The notes under the pieces are model-generated. The model ran no database searches. It saw only the letters and a list, made by a program, of their open reading frames with translations, and had not been told where the DNA came from. Shown piece by piece: positions 36,551-50,239 of a DNA stretch of 64,000 bases. Source of the DNA: Botryotinia globosa (taxonomy: Eukaryota; Ascomycota; Leotiomycetes; Helotiales; Sclerotiniaceae). How positions within the stretch are numbered: the first letter of the stretch is position 1; each line of letters begins with the position of its first letter. The position numbers and the translations under genes were made by a program. The stretch covers positions 2,630,501 to 2,694,500 of the forward strand of contig RCSZ01000005.1 in the NCBI GenBank assembly GCA_014898425.1, read 5' to 3'.

Positions 36551-36580
36551 AATAACTTTGTTATTTTTCAATAAAGTTAT
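36551..36580. repeat. ORF-flanking palindrome (Gyp-A copy 3, leader)
   Basis: AATAACTTTGTTA.. / ..CAATAAAGTTATT, 143 bp after the 5' LTR, the same spacing as in copy 1. Confidence 0.6.
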
Positions 36581-38173
36581 TTGATTATATTAAAACATAT
36601 CTATATTAATCTATTATTGAAAACTTTATAAAATCGTTTTATAATTATAATAATATTTTAAAAATGATTAATCAAATAGTTATATTTAATCTATCCTTAT
36701 AATTCCTTTTTTTAAATTATATTATTGATTTTACTAAAACTAATATTTCCTTATTTATGGATTTATTTAATAATTCAAATATTATATATTTTATAATTAT
36801 TCAAGCTATATTTATTTTAATCAAAATAATTATAATTTTATTATAAGAATAAATTGTTATAATATATACTCAAACTAATAAAATCTAATTATAAATTATT
36901 AAATTACAAGATATAATTGAGATATTAAAGATTGTTATTTATAATAATCTAGAAACTTTGTTTTATTAAAGATATTTCACTTTCTCTAAAAAATTTAATT
37001 ATAATGAATAAGATATTATAAAATATTAGAATTAATATATAATACTTTATAATATAATCAATTATTATTTAATTACAAATTATAAAAATGAATTAGAATT
37101 CCAATGGATTATATTCCTTACTAATTTATTTTTTAGCTTAATTTATATAAACAATTAAATACATTTTGATATAATTATAAATAATCTATACAATTTTAAT
37201 CTCTAATTCTTTAAATAGTATATTATAATAAGTATCTAAAATGAATCAAATAAATAATATTAAACCTTTAATTTTTTATAAAAAAAATTTATAGATTATA
37301 ATAAGTGTAAGATAAAAAAACTTTATTTGATAATTTTATTATTAAGTTCAAATAATTTGTTATTAAATATAGAAAAATTATTAAATAATAAATTATTAAT
37401 TTCAAATTCAAGGTTTTATAAAAATTAATTAATATTTTAATCAATTATTTTAATAAGCTTTTTATTATTAATATTAATATATAAATAATTTAATAATAAG
37501 ATATTTATAATAATCTAAAAGAAAAAATTCATTTTAATAATTAATATAAAAACTAAAATATTAATTTTAGTTATAATTAATTAAAATATTATAATGGAAA
37601 ACTAGTTTTAATTATAGCTTTTTTTATATTAAAATTATTTAATAATCTTATATAATTAGATATTATTTAATAAAATTAATATTCTTTGTTTTATTATATT
37701 CGAAAACAATATTTTGATTTTAGTCTTTGTTTTTATTATAAAAAATCTGATTATATTAAAAACAATTGTAATAAGAAATAAATCAATAATATAAAATATA
37801 ATATTAATATTAATATAAAATATAATCTTTATATTAATTATTTTTTTATAATTAATTAATATTAAAATTCTAAATTTTATTACAATACTATCAATTTCTT
37901 ATATTAAAATCTATTTCTATCTATCAATTATTTCTCAATTATATTATTATATTATATTTTATTAATCCTTTTTAATTTTATTCAAAAATTTGATTTGAAA
38001 GAATATATTAAAAGATTTGTTTATTTAGAAAAAAATAAAAATTTAATTTCTTAATTCAATATATTAAAAGATTAATTTTGATTTATAATTACAAATCAAA
38101 ATCTTTTATAAAAAATTTATTTTTGTAAATTAAAAAATTAGTTATATTTAGAAATCCTTTATATTTTAAAATA

Positions 38174-38404
38174 ATGAATAGCAAATTTTTTAAAATCTTA
38201 ATAGAAATCTTCTTTATATTTAATATAATTATTTTATTTATTGATTTTATAAATAATAGAATTATAAATTATAGTTTTATTAATAAAAAAACTATTTCTA
38301 AATTTCAAATATCTATATATTCTTTTCTTTATATTTATTATTTATTTCTAATTAATAGAAAATCTTTCAATATTCTTTTTCAATATATATTTCTAGATAT
38401 ATAA
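38174..38404 (+). pseudogene. Gyp-A copy 3 protease fragment
   Basis: An open 76-codon stretch aligns with the protease-like segment of copy 1 (KSFNILFQYIFLDI near the end). Surrounding frames are broken. A fossil reading frame, not a gene. Confidence 0.55.
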
Positions 38405-38617
38405 ATCAATAATCATTAGAAAATCAGTTTATTTTATATTATTATTTTATCAATTATAGATTTAATAATCCTTGATTTCTTTTAATTTCAATATTATAAT
38501 TTTATTATCAATTGATTAATAATAATATTCAAATTTATATCCTTATATTATTCAAAATATTATTATTTTATTAATATTATAATAATTATTATTCTTGATA
38601 TATCTAATAATTACAAA

Positions 38618-38647
38618 ATAATTTTACTAAAAAATAATAAAGTTATA
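38618..38647. repeat. ORF-flanking palindrome (Gyp-A copy 3, between protease and RT)
   Basis: ATAATTTTACTAAAA.. / ..TAATAAAGTTATA; equivalent to 19624-19653. Confidence 0.55.
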
Positions 38648-39449
38648 TCAATCAATCCCAAATTACTTTTATAATAATTTATTTTGAAATTAGTTTTTAT
38701 AAAAGATACTATTAATAAAAACTTCAAAATTAAGTTTTTATTATTTCGAAATTAATCAGCAATTCTCAAATCTATCAAGATTTTAGATATTTAAAGAAAT
38801 CTTGATATTATTAATCTTAAAGTATTTAACAAAAACCTTTATTATATTTATTATATTGATAATAAAATTAATATTCGAATTAAAATGATTTTTAATTAAC
38901 TATTTTTAAAATCAATTTTAATTTGATTTATTATTAATTTTAGAAAGTATAAAAGATTATTATAAAATCAAAATATTCTACTTTTATTATTATCATTGTT
39001 ATTAAATCCTTCAAATAAATTGTTTGATATTATATAAAGTATTTGTTTTGAAATATAGAATATAAAGTTTTTTATAGTTAATAGTTTTATATAATTTTAT
39101 AAAAATAATAATATTTATATTACAAAAATATTCTAAAATAAATTAAATAAAATCTGTAATTTTTATTATATAATAATCAAGGATTTTATTTAATTATATT
39201 AAGATTTAATAAATAATAATATTAATAAGTTTATAGAAAAAATAGATTAATCTATCCCTTTTATATTAGAAATTTAAAATAAATTATTTTCTTAATTTTA
39301 TAATTTATATTTAGAATTCCTATCTTTTTTTATTAATAAACTTTTATTATAATATTTATAAAATCATAAAATCAAGATTCTATCAAATAAAAAATTATTA
39401 TATAATAAAAACTATTCAATATCTTTAACCAAATTTCAAATCATTTATA

Positions 39450-42340
39450 GATAGTTTAATAATAATTTGAATAAAGGATTTATTTAGAAATCTTATTTTT
39501 GATTAATTATTTTATTTTTTCTAATTATTAAATTAGGGGGAGGTATTCAAATCTATTAAGATTATTAGAATTTAAATAATATTATTATCAAAAACTAATA
39601 TTTTTTATTATTAATTAAAAGAACCCTTAATGTTTTATATTATATTAAAATTTATATTAAACTTGATATTATTGTTATTTTCAACAAATTATAAATTATA
39701 AAAGATTATAAATAAAAAATCGTTTTTATTATTCATTTTAATTTATTTAAATTATTAATAATATCTTTCGCATTTTGTAATATATTAATCTTATTTTAAA
39801 ATTATATCAACTATATTTTTTTCGATTTCCTAAATAAAACTTGTATAATATATTTGAATAATATTTTGATTTATTTCAAGAATATTATAAATTACAAAGA
39901 ATATATTCATAAGATTATTCAACAATTGATTAATATCAGATTATAGATTGATATTGATAAATACAAATTCAAAACAAAAAAAACTAGATATCTTAATTTG
40001 ATTATTATTTTAGAAAGTATAAAGATAAACCCAAAGAAAATCGATATTATATTCAATTAGAAATTATTAATTAAATTCAAAAGTCTTCAATATTTTTTTA
40101 GATTTATTAATTTTTATTAATATTTTATTTACAATTTTTTCAAGATTATAAAACCCTTCAATCGCTTTCTAAAGAAGAAAAAGATATAAAACTAGAATTC
40201 TAAATAGAAAGATATTTTTACAATACTAAAAAATACTTTCTTTTTTATTCCAATTTTTATTATATTTAATTATTATCATTATATAATCATCAAAATCAAT
40301 ACTTTCAATTAAATTATAAATGATATCCTTTTATAATACAATAATAAAGAATATTTATATCTAATAATATATTTTTTTTATTAAAATATAATATTATTAA
40401 ATACAATTATAAAATTTATAATAAAAAACTTTTAATAATTATAAAATTATTAGAAAAATGAAGATTAAAATTATTTAATACTTAGAAATTATTTGAAATT
40501 ATTATTGATTATAAAAACTTTAAATACTTTATATCAATAAAAATACTAAATTAATAATAAACTAAATAAACTGAATTTTTATTATAATTCAATTTCTATA
40601 TTATATATCAACCTAATTATAAAACTATTCACCTTAATACTTTAAATTATAAAACTGAAAATTATTAACATATATTAATTCTAATAATAATCGAATCAAA
40701 AATCACTTACAAATAATCTTTTTAAAATAGATATTTAATATTATTATATTTAAAAATATTATTTAATAAATAAATAATAATTTAAACCTAATTATAATCT
40801 CAATAAATATAATTATCCTTAATATCAATAAATCAATTAACAATTTCATTAATAAAGTATATAAATCATTCAAACTAATTACAACTATATATATAATATT
40901 TCGAAATCCCTCTATTTACTATTAGTTATTAAATATTCGAAAAAATCATTAAATAATCTTACAAAATTATAAATTAATAAATAATAAGATTTTTTATTAT
41001 AATTACTTTTTTATTTCTTTTTCTATCAAATTTCATATATAAATTATATATTATATATATTTAATCAAATTAATCAAATATTTAAATTATATCAAAATTA
41101 TCGATTCTGTTTTTTATATATATTAATAACTCAATATATTTAGAAAGATCGAGATATTTATATAAACTTATTAATTCTATTTTTATATCAAAACTTTCTA
41201 CCTCACTACATCTAGATTCTTTAAACCCTTATTAATATCATTTTATTTTTAATTTAATATTTTTATTAATTATATCATATTATTATCAATCAATAAATAT
41301 TATAAAAAGAAATATTAATATATTATTATAATTATCTATCATTTAATCAAAATATAATATTTTATATTAATTATAAAACTATTCATAAAAAAACTTGTAG
41401 ATTGATTTATTAAAAAGATTTATTATTTGTATAGTGTTTTTAATAATATTATATTCAATAGAAACTTCTAATCCATCTCTAAATTTTGGAAATATTTATT
41501 CAAATATTTATCAATTATTTTGAAATAATTTTTCTTATTTTATCCCAAATCTAATAATCAAATAAAAAGAGTTAATATTATAATTGAATAATACCTTTAC
41601 ATTTTTATAAACTTTTATTAAAATGATTAATCTAATTGATTTTTATTTACAGAATTTGTATTAAATAATATTATATTAAAAACTATTAATATATTTTTAT
41701 TCTTCACTAATTACAATTATTATTTATACCTCGAAATTGAATTATTTATACCAATCTTATTAAATCTATTATATCAAAAAAAATAAGAATTTTTTAAAAT
41801 TAATAAGATTACAAATAGATTTGATTTTATTTTAATTAAATTCAAAGTATTTATAATCTAATTAATCCAGAAATATAAAGATTATACTAATAAAATTTAT
41901 ATTAATATTTCTCTTTATAAATAAGATAATAAAATATAAATTAATATAAAGAATATGAAAATTAATTGTTTAATAAAAAAAGATAATAATAAATAAAATA
42001 ATTCTTATAAAATCCTTAAAGTTTATAAATAAATCTGTTTATTACAACTTTTAATCAATTTCAAGATTTTCCTAATATTCTACAACTTATTACTTTGATT
42101 ATTCTATTATTTATTAGGATTATTAGATTAAAATATTATCAATATTATTAAATTATATAGAAATCAAAATTGAATTCTCGAAAAAGATAATGAAATATAC
42201 AAAAAAACTAAATAATAAAAATTCGAAAAGATCCTCAATTATTATAATAAATATAGTTTTTATTATTATATCAAATAGAAACACTATCTATTATTATAAT
42301 AATCAATTGAAAATCTTTGAAACTAAAAAAGAATAATTAT
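39450..42340 (+). pseudogene. Gyp-A copy 3 pol, degraded
   Basis: Collinear with the pol region of copy 1 (RT, RNase H, integrase, chromodomain-like tail) but interrupted by stops at short intervals. Confidence 0.7.
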
Positions 42341-42625
42341 TATATTTCATTTAATATATTCAAATAAATCAAATCTGTTTATATAAATTGGATTCAAAAA
42401 GTTTATCATCTCAAATATTATTATATTAAAAATAACTTTTAAACAAAGATTAAATAAATCGAAAAATTTTTACTAATTGATTATTATTTTAAAAACAATT
42501 TACTTTAATTCTATAATAGAAATTAGGATTTTCTAATATTATTTCAAAGGATTTTGGATTTTTATTTAATTAATTTCATTGTTTATTTAGATATAATAAT
42601 AAATTGATTTATTGAATCGATTTCT

Positions 42626-42655
42626 TATAACTTTATCAAAAAATAGTAAAATTAA
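42626..42655. repeat. ORF-flanking palindrome (Gyp-A copy 3, before 3' LTR)
   Basis: ATAACTTTATCAAAA.. / ..TAGTAAAATTAAT, 48 bp before the 3' LTR. Confidence 0.5.
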
Positions 42656-42703
42656 TTTATATCTTAGTTTATTTGAAATAAATAAGTTTTAAAAGAAAGG
42701 TAT

Positions 42704-42853
42704 TATTACAATACCAACTATATTGCCTTTATATCTTAAACATAAATCTTTAGTATAACCTTAACATACCCTACTTCCTATAATAAGGCCTCAATCTTTT
42801 ATAGTATTTAGAACTCTTATAGTACAATATAAGTCTTTACTCATACTCTGATA
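42704..42853 (+). repeat. Gyp-A copy 3, 3' LTR
   Basis: 150 bp; starts TATTACAATACC for TGTCACGGCGCC. Confidence 0.85.
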
Positions 42854-42968
42854 TTTAGACTCTACAGTAATAAAGCTTCGAAATTCTCTGCCTCGAAATC
42901 AAGGCCAAAAAGCCTGTTTGATTATGTAATTACTATGTGATTTGAGGATGAGATAAGTTCTTCTGTAT

Positions 42969-44051
42969 TTATCTCACTTTTAAACTCTTTTTATTGATAA
43001 AATATATTTCATTGAATTCTAAATAATATCTTGATCTTTTTGATAATGTTATAGTTTATTAATGATCAAGTTTTTTTCGACTAATTAGAATCAATTAGGG
43101 ATTAAAGGGGATGTTTATTTCTTTGAGAGTTTGAAAGTATTTGAATATATTTTTGATATATAATTCAATTTGTTTGATGAGAATATTTTAATGATATATA
43201 TTATTCTTTTAATTACTATTTATTGAAAAACTAATTAATATATTTAAAAAAGTTTAATTCATATTATTATCTGAATTTGTATCGAATTCATTGAAATTGT
43301 GATTATTGTATAATTTAATTAAAAAGATTTTTTTTCAACTCAATTAAATTATTTTCAATTATTTCAAAGTATTTTTACTAATAATAAAAATAATATTAAT
43401 TAAATCGTTTTATTAAATTGAATATGTTAATAGTTTTTTAATAATATTAGTAATATTGGAATAGAATTAAAATTATATTATCGATAATGATTGAATTGCT
43501 TTTCAATTTGAATTTCAAAATGTTTTAAATTTAAAATATATAGTTTCGAAATAGATAGATTTTCAGATTTAGAAGTATCTAATCTTTTCGAAATCAATAA
43601 CTCTAATCTTTTAAAAAAGATTGAAATATATAATAGAAATCAAATTAATTAGAAAATCTTCAAAAAAATAAAAGAATTAATTAGAAATAATGATGGTAAT
43701 ATATTTCAAAAAGGGTGGATGTTTAATTTAATAAAATATTGATTTTCAAAAATATATATTTTCAATATATATATATATATATAATTGAATAAAGTTATTA
43801 TAATGAAAAAATATATCAAAATAATAAAAGAATCTATTTATATATATTGAATCTATATCAAAATAATATAATTATTAAATAATTTATAATCTTTAATTGA
43901 AAAATCGAAAAATAATGAATTGTTGATTTTCATATTAAAATTGGAATCAAATTGTTTTAGATTCTATAATGATAATCCTTTATGAGGCCCCTACTTTGAA
44001 ATCAAGGCCAAAAAAATTATGTAATCATCGTGTGGTCTGAGGATGAGATAA
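42969..44051 (-). mobile_element. hAT-1 element Y, 1,083 bp
   Basis: Begins TTATCTCAC and ends GAGGATGAGATAA, the reverse orientation of the 774-1009 copy. The left flank TTCTGTAT (42961-42968) and right flank TCTATATA (44052-44059) do not match each other but are the complements of the left and right flanks of element Z. AT-rich interior without a recognisable transposase, hence non-autonomous. Confidence 0.75.
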
Positions 44052-44064
44052 TCTATATACAGAA

Positions 44065-45301
44065 TTATCTCATCCTCAGACTACACGATGATTAAATAAT
44101 TAAATAGGCTTTTTGGCCTTGATTTCGAGATAGGGGCCTTTTAAAGCTTTTTCATTATAGAATCTGAAATAATTTGATTCCGGTTTTAATATAAATAGTA
44201 ATATTTCAGCTTTTCCTAATTTTTTCAATATTATTATCAAATTATATAACCATTATATTATTTCGTTATAAATTCATTATATAGAATTGAATTTTTTTAT
44301 TATTTTTTTATAATTTTTATTATTCTAGTTTTATTCTATTATATATAAGTATAATATTGAAATTTAAAAATAATATTTCAATAAAATAAATATCTATCTT
44401 TTTCGAAATCTATTATTATTATCATTTCTAATAATAATATATATATTTTAAAGATCTTTTAATCAATCTGATTTCTATTATATATTTCAATTTTTTTAAA
44501 AGATTAAGATTATTGATTTTGAAAAGGTTGAATATTTCTAAAATTGAAAATCCATTTATTTAATAAGTATTTATTCTTTTTGAAATTCATTATTATTATT
44601 ATTTCTAATAATAATATATATATTTTAAATATCTTCTAATCAATCTGATTTCTATTATATACCTTAATTCCTTTTAAAAAATTAGAATTAATAATTTCAA
44701 AAAGATTAAATACTTTTAAATCTGAAAATCCATTTATTTTGAAACTATATATCTTAAATTTAAAGTATTTTGGAGTTTAAATTGAAAATTAATTCAATTA
44801 TTATTAATAATATAATCTCAATGTTATTAATATTTTTAAAAAAGTTATTAGTATATTTAGTTTAATAAAGTGATTCAATTAATACTATTTTTATTATTAA
44901 TAAAAATACTTTAAAATAATTGAAAATAATTTAACTAATTTGAAAAAAAAATCTTTTCAATTGAATTATATAATAATTATAATTTTAATTAATTTGATAT
45001 AAATTTAAATAATAATATCAATTAAACTTTTTCGAATATACTAATTAATATTTTAATAAATAATAATTGAAAGGATAATATATATTATTGAAATATTCTT
45101 ATCAAATAAATTAAATTATACACCAAAAATATACTCAAATACTCTTAGATTTTTGAGAAAATAAATATTTCCCCGATTTTTGATTAATCAAAAAAAATTT
45201 CGATTATTAATAAACTACAACACTACCAAAAAGATCAAAATATTATTTAGAATTTAATGAAATATGTTTTATTGATAAAGAGATTCTGAATATTGAGATT
45301 A
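44065..45301 (+). mobile_element. hAT-1 element Z, 1,237 bp, inverted relative to Y
   Basis: Starts TTATCTCATCCTCAGAC and ends TTGAGATTA. It is the mirror of Y across a 13-bp spacer, making a palindrome of over 2 kb. Flanks are ATACAGAA (44057-44064) and TATATAGA (45302-45309). It contains the GGCCTTGATTTCGAG block shared by all four copies. Non-coding. Confidence 0.78.
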
Positions 45302-45843
45302 TATATAGAGGGACGAATCATGGGATTCGCTTAGTCATGTGATATCGTACGTTCCGACATACATGTATTTCAAAAAAAAATCGATATGTATTCGTGCGGT
45401 TAGAAAGTATGCAACTCCGATGCTAGATGCTTATATCACAAGATGGTAAACTACAAGAGGACTAACCTGGTTTTCATAGCGTCGGGGTTGCATACTTTCT
45501 GGTCGCACGAGTATCATTAAACTAATTTGGATATGAATTACGGGAAATACTATTGCCTACACTGGGTCTGGCTCGGGTTGAAAAAGAAATAAATCACAAC
45601 ATTTGAGAATTGCGAGCACTCTCCAAGTCGGGACATAGTAACCTAATTCTAAGTCTATTTGCTTGTAATATGATCAACTATCCTCTCAAATACGACAGCA
45701 ATAGAACAAGCCCATCGAATTCCCAGTGTACGATAATAGTAAAGCAACGCCATATATATTCCAGATAGTATCAACATTCCCAGATATCTCTCCTTTCTTC
45801 CTTCCAGCCAGATCCACTAAATCAATCCCCATTCACCGAAAAA
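45302..45843. other. Intergenic, 3' side of the chitinase gene
   Basis: Return to normal composition. Holds a hairpin repeat at 45388-45514 and presumably the chitinase 3' untranslated region; nothing else seen. Confidence 0.45.
45388..45514. repeat. Small inverted-repeat element (hairpin), about 127 bp
   Basis: Arms of about 38 bp (45388-45425 and 45477-45514) are inverted copies sharing AGAAAGTATGCAAC and a TCGTGCG / CGCACGA end. Differences between them are C/T or G/A. The loop is about 50 bp. No clear TSD, so it may be a tiny MITE or a regulatory palindrome downstream of the chitinase gene. Confidence 0.6.
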
Positions 45844-47327
<1,484 letters not shown>

Positions 47328-48117
47328 GTTCGGCTAGATGAAGGAGTAGAAACACGAGGGTCAATATAGTAGTGAAAGAGTATTGACTTGTACTCGTTGT
47401 TTTAATAACCACTAAGCCGTAAAGATGATAGTAAAGAGTGTAAAGAAGATGAAGAAGGTGAAGAGATAGATGCTTTGTTCCTCCTCAAGCGACTCCTCCC
47501 TTTAATAGTTATACAGATAGTATTCATCAAAGTTCATTTAACGTTACCACTTGATATCAACGGATGACTGGATAACGGTGAAGTATAAAAAAAAATCACC
47601 ACTCACTTCTAAGTTCTAAATGACACAAACGACTTCCCGATTAGTACGGCTCACACATCGCAGCTTGCACGAAGCCATGGTACAGAAAAACTTAGTTATA
47701 CCGGACTTGGATTTTAGACCAATCAAATCCAATATGAAGAAGATTCTAATGTAAAAATAGTGAAACAATAAGATATTAATATCTTACAACTTGAAATTAT
47801 CAATTTTATTTTATATTAAAATAATTTAATATAATCTCCGGTACCCCCCTCTAATTGAATTTAAACTTTATTTTATACTTTTTCTTATATAAATCTTTAA
47901 TTAAACTTAGATTAGAAATACTTTATTAAACTTAATATTTAATTAGAATCTAAATAATTTGAAAAACTTAAAAATAACTAATGAATGGCTCCACCACCTC
48001 CTCCTTGTTTCTTTTATCACGTGATTACATCAGAAATTATAAGCTTTACCGCTAGGCCACGCATATAATCTGTCTCAAAAGGTATAGTATCAGGGATCAT
48101 TCCTGATATCTCACTAC
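47328..48117. other. Intergenic, upstream of the chitinase gene
   Basis: Presumed promoter and 5' leader of the chitinase; composition falls towards the right from about 47,750. No regulatory site identified with confidence. Confidence 0.4.
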
Positions 48118-48673
48118 TAAGTCGACCACCCTACTTTCGGGCCACTCCTCTTTCGGGCCACCCTTTTACACCAAAAATCACTTTTTTAGCTTATCAATAT
48201 CTCTATTAATATTGAATATAATTTAATAAAAATTTATATATATATAATTCGAACTATTGTAAGCTTAGGGTTAGAGTTTTTAGAATTTTGAGATTTTTCT
48301 GAATCGATTTCTAAATTTTAAAATATCGATTTTCAATTTGTATACAAATCATATACAAATTTAAAATTTTATAAATTTTTTAATAACTTTTTAATAATAA
48401 TTATTATAAGAAAATTATATATCTTTTTGAAAAATTTAAATCTCAATCTATATAGAAATTATAGAAAAAATAAGAAGGAATAAATAAAAATAAAAATATA
48501 ATATATAATAAATTAAAAGTAGTATAAATAATCCTTATAATTTTAAAGGTATTTCTTTAAATATTTATTTATTGGGAATCTTTTGTTTCTTTAAGATTTT
48601 CTAGATTAAATATCTTATAACTTCATAATAAAATTTTGGGGTTTATTTTTAGCTATTTTTCTTTAAAAGTTAT

Positions 48674-48835
48674 TGTCGGGACAGGGATCATGTGACCGCA
48701 CTAGCGCTTGCACTAATGCCTCGGCACTATAGTATAAACGTATCGTAGCCCTAGCTTTTAAAACCTTAAGCAATATTATAATAATGTGAATTATAGTATT
48801 ATATTGTCTTCACTATCCCTATAATAATATTAATA
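48674..48835 (+). repeat. Cop-1 5' LTR
   Basis: 162 bp, starts TGTCGGGACAGGGATC; the end has lost its CA by mutation (reads ATTAATA for ACCAACA). Keeps a GC-rich block around CACTAGCGCTTGCAC. Confidence 0.88.
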
Positions 48836-49188
48836 TTGATTAATAATATTACAGATCAGGAGTCTGGTATTTTAATTTCAAATGTAATATAGATTTATAA
48901 TTAAAATTAATATTTTTTTGAAAAGATATAAGCTTTTATATTAATCCAATATAATTTGATATTTACTTTTATATGAATAAGAACTGTTGATAATGTGGTG
49001 GTAGTTTTTATATTAAATATTAATCTAATATAATTTGATACTAACAAAACCCAAGATTAGTTGACAATATAATAACAATCTTTATATTCAACCTTAATTT
49101 ATATTTTATTCTTCAAAACAATGTACATTGAAGAGTATAAATTAATAATTACTAGCTCAAGCTAAACATTACCTTTTTCGAATAAATA

Positions 49189-49217
49189 CAACTTTATTAA
49201 ATTTTAGCAAAGTTATA
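49189..49217. repeat. ORF-flanking palindrome (Cop-1, before gag)
   Basis: CAACTTTATTAAA.. / ..TTAGCAAAGTTATAT, 42 bp before the gag-like ATG. Confidence 0.65.
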
Positions 49218-49258
49218 TTTAATTATTTTGTTTTATTATTTATTTGTTATTCATTAAT

Positions 49259-50230
49259 ATGGCAGGATTATATAATATTGCTGAAAGTATAACTGAATTA
49301 GTTATATTATTAGTTATTCTATTTAATAATTTTAATATATTGATTACAAAATAATAGAAATATCTTATTAATTTTATAAAAGAAATAAATACAAAAAAGA
49401 TTAGGGATTTCTATAAGTATAAATTATATGAATATTAATATTCAATCTATTATAATAACAAGCTTTGATTAGATTATTTTAGTATATTCAAATACTTTAT
49501 TTCAGAATATTTTCAGATAATTGATATATATCTTTTATATAAATTTAGATACAAACTATATTTATATAATTTGTTTATTACAAAGTATAAGATCTGTATA
49601 ATACGAGTTGTTTATAATATTTTAGTTGATATAGTTCAATTATTATATAAAGAATAATCTAATAAAGAGATTATGGATGTACTTATAGATAAAGAATTTA
49701 TATTTCAATTGAAAAGTATACAATATAGAATAATTATAAAAAATATTCGAATATTTATATATATATTATTAAAGGAATCCAAGGTATCTTAAATAGACGA
49801 TTAGTTTGAATTATTAGATTTTAATCAATACAAATTATTGCAAATATTAAATATTTTATCAGGAATTACAATTATTTTTGGATTTCTATTTTTAAATAAT
49901 AAAGAAAAGAGTATTGATATTAAATAAAAAGTATTATTGTAAGTGCTCTTATACCCTAATTTCATTTATCAAACTAATATCAATCCTTTACAAGAGTATA
50001 GTAAATTCAATAAAATTACTGTATACTGGTTTTATTAATAGAATAATCTATTATCTTCAAAAATTTTAAATAAGGATAAAAGAAATAAAGAAAATAATAT
50101 CTCACAAAAATATAATGGGAATAATAATAGTGGAAAAAGAGATGATATAGGAGGAGATGGTAAAAGTAATCTAAAGTATAATTAAAATATTCTAAAGATT
50201 TTCTCAAATTTATTATCAAGAGTTATAAAT
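49259..50230 (+). pseudogene. Cop-1 gag remnant
   Basis: Begins MAGLYNIAESITELVILL and continues, with in-frame stops, as a Lys/Asn-rich gag-like sequence. Assignment rests on position (first ORF after the 5' LTR) and on the clear pol domains downstream. Confidence 0.5.
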
Positions 50231-50239
50231 ATTAATCAA

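Larger units (their letters stand above)
36259..42853 (+). mobile_element. Gyp-A copy 3: full-length Gypsy (chromovirus-like) element, 6,595 bp
   Basis: LTRs of 150 bp at 36259-36408 and 42704-42853, TSD TTTAG (36254-36258 and 42854-42858). It is collinear throughout with copy 1. The 76-codon frame at 38174-38404 is the protease region. The RT box again reads YLNN-like (about 39858). The most evenly AT-mutated of the three copies. The 5' LTR retains TGTCACGGCACC. Confidence 0.9.
35871..42956 (-). mobile_element. hAT-1 element X, partial, split by Gyp-A copy 3
   Basis: 35871-36258 matches the interior of the minus-strand hAT-1 element at 42969-44051. 42859-42956 matches that element's right terminal part, ending GAGGATGAGATAA. 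Gyp-A copy 3 splits the two with TSD TTTAG. The left terminus is lost, cut by Gyp-B copy 2. A G-run of nine lies at about 36027. No coding region recognised. Confidence 0.72.

Noticed and set aside
8190..45300. Mitochondrial or plasmid origin of the AT-rich block
   Set aside because: The block consists of LTR elements with TSDs and RIP-type mutation, and ordinary nuclear genes flank it; no mitochondrial genes are present.
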